Source of the DNA: Siphonodentalium dalli
Lineage: Eukaryota > Mollusca > Scaphopoda > Gadilida > Siphonodentaliidae
Length of the DNA: 64,000 nucleotides
Direction of reading: 5' to 3'
NCBI GenBank assembly: GCA_032622095.1
Contig: CP136068.1
Span: forward strand, 47,978,443 to 48,042,442
Shown piece after piece: positions 1-12,300 of this stretch (position 1 is the stretch's first letter; every line of letters begins with the position of its first letter). The translations under genes and the position numbers were made by a program. Below the pieces are notes generated by a model. The model worked only from the letters and a program-made list of their open reading frames with translations, did not search any database and was not told the origin of the DNA.

Positions 1-224
1 ATCAATAGATTTTAATATAATTGATAGGTCAAAAATATCAGATGATTTGTTGTCCCTTTAGGTAATTTGAGCTGCTTAGAAATTACTAATATCACAACAG
101 TCCAGTTAACTAATAGCGAACTGGAATGACCACACTGTCTTTATCTATGCATACACTCCCTACTCATCTATTGGTGTTAAGCGTCGTGGTATGTGGATTG
201 CGTCGATATTCCCTAATGACTCAC

Positions 225-334
225 TTGTTGCTTGAGATCCCGAGAACCTGAGCAACAGACTGCTGTGTTGCGTCCGTCCACTGTGTAGACGCCACCACGT
301 CCACGCCTTCATCAGTTGGTCTACATATCGCCAC
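225..334 (-). CDS. Oxidase exon 21 (last in window)
   Basis: Encodes residues 764-799, [19 protein letters not shown] through VLGISSN, ending two bases into a codon at donor GTGAGTC. The next exon (family sequence K-R-x-G-G-A-F-G-G-K) is not found in bases 1-224, so the gene continues off the left edge. Confidence 0.92.
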
Positions 335-3300
335 CTACCATGGGATAATTACACGTTATGCCTATATGTTATTTTATACAGAGTTAATAATATTTTAATG
401 AGTTTGAGTCGTAGTGACTGTTCGGCCAGAATCATTCCCGCAATCGGTGTATGTGTACACACGGGTTATCGTGACATCATGTGAACTTTATACAATTATT
501 CTGCTTGTCAGTGACTGCGTTTGTTCCAATGCAAATATTTCGTAGATGCTCCATGTTCATATATGCAACTAACGCCCAAACCAGATCATTGCCGGACCAC
601 ACCACAGACAAGCAAAATTACCATCGCTGCATATATAACGTTTCTTCTTTTCTCACCGAATTTGCAATATGAATCCCCGCTGTGCACACTCCTGTTGGCA
701 ATTTAAATCGTGGCCAAGAGCTAGTTTTACATAATTGTTTGTAAAATATACCACACATGAGTACTCGGATGGTATACCAAACTAGACAGTGCCTGTGAGG
801 TCAGATATGATATTACGTTCCAATAGAGCTTTACATTACGTTATTCTGCATCCATAATCAACTAAACGAGAACGATAGAAGCGCCAGTATCCGCGCTTTG
901 ATGTTCTGCTGTACACGTATGCTGTCATTACGTTGATGCTATGTATATCTATCTACGTGCTATAAAACAATCATATATATGCAAAGCTGCTACCGAACCC
1001 AACTGTTCTCCGACATCTAAGAAGTAATAAACACTAATGTTATTAACGTTATCACTTTGTTATGCATATATACCTGTGTTTCCATGGTGAAGTGATACTG
1101 GTCGCCACAACTTATTGTTCCCGATAGCTGGCGTGCTGACTGGGCTATAGCAGCTAAAATATAGACTTGGTGTATTGATCTTGTACGACATCAAATGCTA
1201 GCCAGGTAACTGACAAAATGCAAATAGTATATCATCAAAATATAAATTTTAGTCATAAAAAGTTTTGTTCAAGAGTAATGCTCGTGCACTAAATGTATAT
1301 CTCGATTCTGATATATACACACTTATTGTTATTTGGTGCCTCAGACACATCATATAACAAATTGGCTTTATACAACTGGAGAGCCAATTTATATTGTAAT
1401 TCCTATATAAGACAGTTATCCCAATCGGTAAATGTTTAGCGAACAACATGACGTCAATATTATTTGTTGTCTTGGTATCATGTTGACTAGTTCCCAATAG
1501 AATGTCATTAGATTGATATTAACTTCCCCTGAGTTTTACCTTCAGCGTTACCAGCTACGATGTCTTTTAATCCAGTGTCAAAAAATGATTTGGCCTGTAT
1601 CGCTTGATCGATGGTTAGGATCACAGGCTGTTGGTCGGTGTAAGATACCTTCACCAAACCTGTTGCCACGTTCGCTGCTTCTTGTGTCTCTGGAAAATAT
1701 ATCCAGTAACACTGATGAGGCGGCCGACCACAATGACAGACATGCGAACAAACTTTTCATCGAATTATAGGAGTTAATGCGTATAATACCCAGAACAAGA
1801 GTGTGTGGTGATGGCGAGGTCAATAACTCTCTACTATTTGATGTGGTAATCAATGACTTCACAGTCAAGGACAATTAGCGTACACAATATTTATTCCCAA
1901 AAACAAAGATGTTTTCAAATAAACTGATTCAATATTATTTAGGATATTTATTCTGGATTATTGGAATGGGATGTATACATCAAACAGTCACAAACTTGTG
2001 TTATGCGTCCTATCCCAGTAGTCTACCACATACATACAAACAAACTGACAGCACATTTTTCATTAAATTAGGAACTCAGCCTGTTCTCCAGAAAACCCGC
2101 ACATTAACTTCTTATAACACCATTTGTTTTAGGTAGATAATCTGCATAGAAACGCCTCATTTTGAGTCGATAACATGCTGACAATGATATCGTTTTAGTC
2201 ACATCGTCGAATCGGACAATGTCACAAATAAGACAACTCCCGACTTTCCAGGTGTACACTCTTCAACATGTGTGTTCAATGTGGCCCGCGCCATATACAC
2301 GAATAACGGATATGAGCTCATTCTCTGCTTATCTCAGATTATAATAATCACATTATGTACCTATTTATCCTGCATTAGGCATATACATTACTTTATGGCA
2401 TTAATAGTGAATTTATGCTATTCACCTGCAACAATAATACCGACCGGCTGTCCTGAATATAGTATTTTGTTGCTGCACAGAACCTGAAAAAAAATAAAAA
2501 TATTCACAATCTGAAAACAAGCTGTTGGCAACATTGTGGCGTATTAACCAAACATCATGTATATGTTATGTCTGTGTTTACTTGATATTTAAACTACAAT
2601 CTACAACACTTTTGTGTTAATATCAACTATCAGAAAACGATCAACAGTAAAACAATACGTGTTATCTTCCCATATATAATTTAGTCATACATGTACGTTA
2701 TGAATATACTTGCGATATAGTTGCAATATCTCTCTCATTGTGTTCCCACCAGCACAACCCTCTGTGATACAAGTTATTGCAATTATTGTTTAGTATCAGT
2801 TACGCTTTATATCTGTTATTGTATGGACAATAGGTAATTATTGTGGGTTTTGAATAATGTATGTGTCTTACAATTCAGTTTATATTGCATATTCCACAAT
2901 AAAATAGACATAACCCATACTTTTTATAGCTTTTCTTAACGTGTCGCAGGTATGGTTTCTTAGTATATTTTCATATCAATGACAGTTATCATTTCGCATT
3001 ATTCCATTATCCCACGTTCTTGAAGATTGCTAGTTTCAGACTTTCAGTCAGATTTGTTACTACTCGCGACCAATGTGTGAATCTGAATGGAAGCAGCATT
3101 TTAGCCAACAGTTGTCATTGAACACACCAGAGTACGTTCCGGTTTGAGTATTCACATTGGTTATTGGATCATACACACATTTAAAAGTATGACTTGAATA
3201 TTATTAATGTAAGATATTATGCAATTATCACAGTACAACTTGTTGGAATAATCATATGTATGTGTTATTAGCTAGACAATTAATGTTGGTTATTGTATCT

Positions 3301-6300
3301 CACCTCTTCCGGTTCACCAGCAATGGTTGGAATAGCGTTATTAACTCCACCGGCTGGAATGTCTTGATGAGTGATGAATTTGAGTACTCCAGGGTAAGCC
3401 TGCATATAATTGACGCAAGCATTATAACATGCAGGTTAATATCACCAGTAAGGAGATACAAACTTTACTAAACAACCTAGCGTTGAACAGAATAACAAAA
3501 ACAAAGAGCACTTGCTGCAATATATAATGCTATACTATCGACAATTAGGCAAAAGTATATACCTCAACAGAAATCTGGACACAGAATTTCGCACCTAACC
3601 TGATCCAGCTCTTCATATTATTGAGAAAAACATATTGCGCAGATATTTGATGTTTTTTTTTAAGTGGGGTTTTATAATATTACAAGTCGGAGTTTGTAGC
3701 AAATTGAAATTACAAAGATTAATTGTTAATAATCCAAAGGATAGCAGTATATCTACTTTGATGCTATGTTGAAAGAAGCGACTCAGCAAATGTTCACTGG
3801 TTTCTTATCTCCCCAAACCTCCGAACACTACACTTATATAATATAATAAACTGGCTGATTACCAAAGCTTGGGATGCGTCCATCGTGCCGAGTGTAGCGT
3901 TCCCCTGAGTGCTCAACACGAATGCTGCATACACCTCGTTACTGTGTGGTTCGATATCACTGATGTATTCTGCCTCTCCAGAAGCCTGAAACGAATTCAC
4001 AGTTACTCATGGTCGTGCACACACCTCGATTTCAACAAAATGTTCAAGCACATTGTAAGTCCCACTCATCCGCCAGATGTATATGTACATTGGGCAACTT
4101 TACCATGGCAGCAATTCTCTTTGATTTAGCATCAATTCAAATAGTAACAGCTGTATATGCATATTACATTTGGCGCATCAACCATACAGTTTCATACTAG
4201 CAACAATGACGATAATTATGAGACATGTATATGTATTGACCTCCAGTCGATTAACCTGTGAGTCATGTAGCTAGTGTATGTAGTTCGTGTTTACAGACCT
4301 GCATCAGTGATGATATCTTTGGAATTGGTTCCGTGAGTGGCCATTCAGCTTTGTCAGTGTCGTAGCTCTGTTGACCAGACGACATCGGCCTCTGCAGCTG
4401 GCTACCCCCACTCTTATAAGACGGAGCAATTTTATCTCCAACAACACTGAGAACATACTGGAAGTAAATGAAATGGATCCGGTTTCTAGTCTCCAAGAAA
4501 GTATGTCTGTTGTTTGCCTGTGTTTTGTAGAATGTTTCCTCTAGCTTAGAAGGACAATATTGTACATTCCTTGAAGGTTGTTCGTTTGATACAATGCAAT
4601 TTCAAAGAGGGAAAATTGTGAAAACATTATTCAGCTTTCCACGAATCGGGCGTCTTATTCATTTGACACAAGGACCAACAGATGTATAAGATAATAAGTA
4701 CATGCTAATATTATATTGTCATATATTAGTTGATATTGTTTCTAAGTATATGAACATTGCTATGAAGTTACCGTCTGTAATTGCTATGATGACATCCATG
4801 TTTGTTGGCGCAAACTGGATGTAAGTTCCAAACTGCGAGAAACGGAAACCTGAACCTGTTTGCAGCAATTACTTTAACATAATCACCTGACATTTACGCT
4901 GGCCAAGTTCGATTTACCTTTCCTATGGCAAATAATTTAGATCACAACTGTGGTGACACTTGTCTTTATGGTGATGGGCGTGTGTCTACTTGCAAATTGT
5001 GTTATCCCTATACCCGATTGCTTAATTCACTCACTCGGTAGAACAATGCCAGCGCCACACTCTTCCTGTAAGCAGCGGAACCAGCTACTCTGCGTGTGTC
5101 TGGAACAATCTCTGTGTTCAATAAATCGAGTGCACCTGTCAGTGAGAATATATTCTGAGCACTAATGGATGTATTCGAACGCACCGTTTGTGTAATCGGT
5201 GGGTCAGTGTGACATATGTGTATCACGGTTCGAAAAAGTGCAAATGCACGTAGCGAACATTGAGAAATAAACTAAGACCAATATAATTTAAATACAAATC
5301 CTTTAGACAATTGTGTTTACCAACATCAAGTTTTGATTTTTCCATTTAATCATGCACCTGTCATTGACTGGTATGTTGTATCAACTCTATTTTGCTATTT
5401 ATAGTTTCTCAATCGATTTGAAGACATTAGATCAGCAAATAAGTTGACAACTATAACAACTGGGTTAGAGCTTGGTCCACGCATTCTTCTATACAGATGC
5501 GACAATAATCCCGTCATAATGACATGTAAAAGAAATTATGTGTAACAAGTGTCAGGGGTGGGGTATCAGTCATCCTTATGTAAACTGTTTGTTTAAATTG
5601 CTTACTACGCATATGTGTTGAGCAATTTACAGATATAATCGAGTACGTGCGTAACATTTTTACGGAACTGCACTAATATTTAGTCATTGTGAATTATTAA
5701 TAGCGTTATGTGATATGCTCCATTTCGTTGATATACTTCGCTCGTGTGATCTTGTATCAACATCTGGCACTGATACTGATTATGCAAGAATATAAAAACA
5801 AAATAAGCAAAAAAACTGAAGTGAGTCAACAAAAAAACAATAGCACTTGCCTTTCAATGTTCTTGGGTCGCCCAGGTTCTTTCCTACTAAGTAGGATTCT
5901 GTTTGCGTGGCATGCACCTGTGCAAACATAACTGTCATTCATTTGGTATATATACATGTATCTACTATATTCAAGAAACGAATGAAACGACACAAAGCGG
6001 TAATGCACAATTAACATATTTTGGAAATTAAAAGTTAAAGCAAGAAATGCCGACCAAAGAAAAATAAAATATCAAAGTAGCTAGTAGTAGATTGTGGTGA
6101 GAACGGTCGAAAGCAATTCATTTGGGGCAAATGCATCACAACTTATGGATAGCTGTTGGTGCTAAGACTGTTATATGTATTTCACTCGTTATTATCAAGG
6201 TTGTGTGATGTTTATCTGACAGAAAATAACAAGGGCATACAATACCGGGTCATTATCATCATATATGTGCAATTATCCAGACATTGTCCAAATGTGCATC

Positions 6301-9300
6301 GACATGTTCGGAAAATAATGCACCATGTACAGGCTCATCGCCATAAGTACTATCACGCGAGCGTTAATCCTTTCATAACTGGAGGTGAATATGTGCGAAA
6401 ACCCTCTTCCAATGGATTATCTTATTTATGCGAGCCGCTTTTTTATAATTGCTAAAGAATGCAAGAAAAAATGAAAAAGATGATAAAAAATTGTTACAGA
6501 ATGTACGAAATAAGATTAAAAATGATAAATATTTTAAAGAATGTAAGAAAAAATGATAAAACATGACAAAGAATGTAAGAACATTTTATTAAAAAATATA
6601 AAAATTGTTAAAGAATGTAAGAAAAAAATTATAAAATTGTTAAGAATATAAGAAAAAAGTGATACAAATTGTTATAGAAGGTAAGAAAAAATATATATAA
6701 AATGATAAAAATTGTTAAAGAATGTAAGAAAAATTTACTAAAAATGGCAAAAGTGGTTAGGCCAATGCATTCTCTTATATATGCGAGACGGCCAGCATAT
6801 ATCCCGTCATCAAAGGGTTAACGAAAGTATCTCATTGTTCTAAATAATTTCAACTTGATAGTCACAACGTTATTCTTAACTGTGTAACTCACCATTGAAG
6901 AATTCAGCCCGGCGTAAACTATTGCTGGCTTACTTTTGACTAAATAGTTAAGTGTGTCATCCAGCTGCATACTAATGCCACAGTTTACCCATCCGATTGC
7001 ATTCTAAATAAAAGACGACCGAAGATATTATGATAGCTTGAACTGCAATATACATGAATGTAATCCACAAGTTATCAACCTAGATAATTTCATTATACAC
7101 GTATGTGTGTAAACGATTATAGTTATCTGTGCTGCTGGTTTTAGTATCTAAATGCTTGAACAACAAGAATATAATCTTTTATCTTACAATATAGCTATAT
7201 TTCATCAAATACACACGAAAACGCCTAGGCGGTTTCCGATCTTGTATCCTGGATGGCAACAAGGATATCTTCGATGGCAACAGCTGGTGCACGTGCGTTT
7301 CGACAACTGGCTTGTTTTCAAAACAAAACGTCTAAATAACCAACTAAAAGTCGTAAAATAATATACTCGTGTGCTACGAATGTAAAATAATCAATAATTA
7401 GTTCAATAAAGTTGACAAAATGTGGAGACAGGGCCCAAAAAGCTCAAAATAACCACCCAAATATGTTTGGAAATCGAAAAAGTAACGAAGTTTACACATT
7501 GTTAACAGCGCGCACGAATACGGACTATTTTGACAATTTCTATTTTAGCGAAGTAGGGAATTCCCCGTAATTCAGTACGGTCTTGATCAAAAGCTACTGA
7601 ACGCATTTTTTATTCGATAAAATATAGAACGGAAAATCAAATTAATTTTATCTTATGTTAAGGATATAAAACACAATACTTACGAAAAGTCCGTGATTTA
7701 GTGCATTTCCTCTAAATGAAGTTTAATGGGTTATTTTAGTGCGAGTCAGAACTCGATTGTCGAAGTGTCGGAAAGTTCAAAATTCACCAAAACCTGAATG
7801 GACAGTCATCTACGGCAATGACTCTCGCCAACACTATCACTATCCAAGGAGATTGCACCATAAAATAATACAATTATCCTGTTAAAAGTGACAATTATGT
7901 CGAACATATGAAACGAAAATATCGTCGCCTCTTCATTGAATCGGATTCCAGCCAAAGTGAATTTGAATAGTGACGTGAATTTCTCAGAATTTGACTTATC
8001 ACAACGTCGCGTGCTGAGAATATTGTGTACGTTGTGTGTTGCGCGTAATAAAATAGTTCCTGTTTTAAATTGAGTTTTATTGCATTTTTATGGGACGAAT
8101 TGTAAGATAAATTGGTTATCATCACCCTGTGTGTTTCTGAGATCCGTATTCAAGTCTCGCTGCCTTCTCTGGGCTGTCTATCGACTCGTCCTACGGACTC
8201 GTCGATAGACTGCCCAGAGAAGGCAGCTCGACTTGAATACGGATCTCAGAAACACATATGGTGGTGATAACCTATATGTATTTGATTTGTATGGAAATAT
8301 CAACGGAATGTAATAACAATATACAAATACATTGCACCAAAATACAGAATATCCATGAACTAGAAGTGTTCAAGAACTGGCGGAAAACTGTCACCCCAAG
8401 ATGGATTTTACACCAAATGTTGGTTGGGCAAGTCAACTATAAAAAGCAACGTATTTCTTAAGTTTTCCATACGTTGTTTCGTGCAAGAAGTTTACAAATT
8501 TTGAGCGTCTTGAATAAAATTAAGGATGGGAATCGACCGCGTGCCCTATACGTACCTGATGTCGCGGCGACACCTTATATAGGCGGATGAAGAAGTCATT
8601 TCCGATACCGGGTACCATCATGTAAGTTATCACGCGTCTCGTCATGTCGGTCTGAAGGAACTGTATCAAGGCGAGCGGTTCATTGCCACTCGGTCCACCT
8701 GACAATTAGAGTAAATTACAACAACGCTATATACTATTTTATTTATAATTTTATTTGAGGTAGCATGTACACAATATGCACTGCTCTGCCGCCTACACAC
8801 AATATACAATACAACACTTTCTCGTTGTTTAATTGCATGTTTTGCACAAATATGCCATACCCCAAATGTTGAAGCTGGATATTCAAACTATACGTGTAAT
8901 AACTTTGTCCCATATCAGAGATCGAAATAAGTCCATAAAACGAGAAGAACTTTCATCGAACTTCGTGAAGTCATGGACCAACATATTGTGTTTTCTGCTT
9001 TAACACAATTGACAATTAGAAAAGAAGTACACATATGGTTTATTGTGATTTCATATTGGCGCGCGGAGCAAAAAATTTATCTTTCAAAATGGTTTCGTTT
9101 GTACATTGGAATCAATATACTTGTTTATTACACGCTTGTTCCTAGAAGTACAGTGTTATTGCCGTTCCATATTTAAAAATCTGTATGGAACAACGTACGT
9201 TCCATATGCATCTCGTTGACGTAAAATCAAGTACATGACGTTCGCCTCAACCATGAAACTAGAACTATTTAAATAAAAGAATCATCACACATGACAAACG

Positions 9301-12300
9301 CGCCTTGTATGAGCCTAAATAAACCGTCTAATCCGCTATTTTGAATGCACGGATTCTAGGACGCGAAGCGTGTAATAAACACAGAACGACACGATGTGTA
9401 AATGGGTTTGTCGATACGACACTCGTGCTGTCGCGGAAGGATAGGACTCGAGGAGCAAGCGCCTCTCGTTCTATCCTTCCGCGACAGCACTCGTGTCATA
9501 TCGACAAACCCTTTTACACATCGTGTCGTTCTGTGTATATAATACATAACAGGTTTCATTCATATAATTACGAGGAACCCTGAGTACTTGTTGAATAAGA
9601 GGCGGTTAGATTGCGTGATAGGGAGATTATCTCACCGACAGTTAGACCTGCACCGATCGTCTCCAGTGCCGTAAACACATCAGACGGGAACGAGTTTTTG
9701 CTGTTCTTGATCATTAGATTCCCAGCCCAACTACCTGCCTGAAACAAAACAACAATATTCGTAAACATTTTTGAGACAGAAATTCCATGATTTTACCAGG
9801 AGTTCCCAATGACAGAGTCCTAGTTTCCCATGCCACGTTAGCTTATTACCGACAGCCTTATTTATGACAAATATGCAGGGCATTGGTGTTTCTTAGTGTA
9901 TGCTTCATTGACCTGCAGTCGGATGCAAACATACAGCGTGTTCGCTCGCAACCCCGCACATTATCTGCGTATAATATAACTGGTTTAAGGTAGATAATCT
10001 GCTTAGAATCGCCTCGTTTTGAGTCGATAAATGAGCCGAAAACGAGAGCGTGTTAGTCGCATTATCGACTCACAATGCGGCGATTCTAAGCAGATTGTGT
10101 TCGAACAATGACACAAATAAGCCAACTCACGACTGTTCAGTACCACGCTCTTTAATATGTATTTTCACTGTGGCCCGCGCCATAAAACAAATAACGGATA
10201 TGAGTCCATTATCTGCTTATTTCATAATCACATACTGTACCAATTTCACATTATATGTCGAACATGTGCGTATTTTCGCGAGGATATGTTGTAAAATAAC
10301 CCACAAGCTGATGTGAGTATAAAGTATATATTTACAAAGCTGGCAACTAGTCCTGACTTGATTGTATGATGTCGACACCGCGTAAGCTACATGAACAAGA
10401 CCACCAACATCATAGCATTGTTCGCGACGTTTCGTTGCCCCCTCCCCCCCCCCCCCAATTTTCCATTGAATAAAATCTGATTATGATTGGTGTGCACGGG
10501 TTACATATCACACACTCATTATTAGGTAATAAACATTTAAACATGTCATATTACTGTAGAGCTCTTTATTTGGGCTCATTACCCGAGCAGACGTATTGTG
10601 TATTAGTACAAATATCCATTTTACACCCATGTAGGTTATATATTACATGTATTTTTAAATACCGCTTAATCTCATTCTTAATTCATTGTAATTAACTTAA
10701 ATTTGCGGTAATATACGCTATTTGTGCCCTGTATTCGGGGAGGTATCATTATACATCGCAAACGATGTTTTAGGTTATTGTTGAACAGTTATGCGGGGTA
10801 ATCACTCATTATCGTTTGGACCATTTATGAAGATATAGCCAGTTGTAACAATGTACGCTCTTTTCTAAAGTTGAATAATGGAGTTTGGAGGCAATAATAG
10901 TATCTCATGTAGTAAGGCTCAACGTATTATTGCTGAAATGCTGTTGTCATCTGAGAAATAAATGGAAAATAACTCACATTTCGGACCGGTAGATTTGCCA
11001 TGGTACCCAGATACTCCGCCACCTGCTCCAGGTACTGGAACCGTGGGTGTGATGCGATACTTCGGAAGTATGTCATCAATTGGGACAGGGTTATAGCAGA
11101 GCCTATGAACGCTTCGGTTGGATATAGCTGAAATTGAAACAACTCAAAGTTAGTCGAGTTAAGTGTAATCGGCACTGCTATATTATCTAGACGCGAAAAC
11201 GTAATGTCTGTTGCGAACAACTTATCACAGTTACTCCATCGCCAGCATTGTACTGAGGGTATTTTGGAGAAGCATGGTTTACAAAATATTCAAAACATAT
11301 CTTTGTTATTTTGTAGACTTCATCAAGACGACTGAATTGTAGTTTCATAATAATGAAGTATGATTGTTCGCATGGGAGAACATATGTTCTGTCGTTTTCC
11401 ACTTAAAATTGTGCTGTTTTAAAAAAATGTCATTTGTGACTATATTCCAATTTATTGTGCAATGTGGGAGGAATAAAGCTTCAATAATAGTTCATGGGTG
11501 GAGGAAATTCTGCCCCATGATGGGGACTAGTGGTATGGTAAAGTCTACTGCTTTGTGTTGTATATGTTGAAGCAAGAAAGGAGAATTGTCCTCACGTATA
11601 CATGTGTACATGTTATAGTGGTGTGACCAACACAGTTGCGCTTCCTAAACTACATGTTGTACACATATACCTTTTTGAGAACATCAATAACTCACTCGGT
11701 GTCCGTTAGATGTGATTTTAGACAAAGTACGATACTTTTTAATAGTGTGTACCAAGATGTTGCATACCTATACTCCACGAAGGATGACGACATTGGAAGG
11801 ACCACGTCAGGCTTGATTATCGATATATGTATAAAGATATTGAGCTATGTATATATATCTGTTCGCGATTTTTTCCCAGATCACTGAATAAAATATATTT
11901 CAACCAAACTTGGTGTGGTGACTCGGGGGACACCGGTGGGTGTACTATAGGCGTTTCTGTTCAATCTAAAAAAAATAAAAGACTTTGTTTTTTTATTTTA
12001 ATTTAATTTTAAAATCAAAATGTGCGCGACGCAAAAAGGGGACCACAGCCCTCTCCGATGTTGAATAAAGGCTATCTAAGGGAGCCTGTATTCAACATCG
12101 GAGAGGGCTGCGGTCCCTCTAAGGGAGCCTGTTTCAGTTGGTACTATATCAATTTATGTGTTAATGGTACCGTACATCAGTCAAGTAAAGCGTGGCTATT
12201 CCCTTTATATCCACGATGATGTCGTAGTTCCATGGACCAAGGTCAGAGTGTACACCTGGAATATCAAGGAAAATAAATGGTATACATCTTGATTGTTATG

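Noticed and set aside
6440-6745. CRISPR-like regular repeats
   Set aside because: Units are irregular and AT-rich with no constant repeat or unique spacers, and the DNA is eukaryotic.
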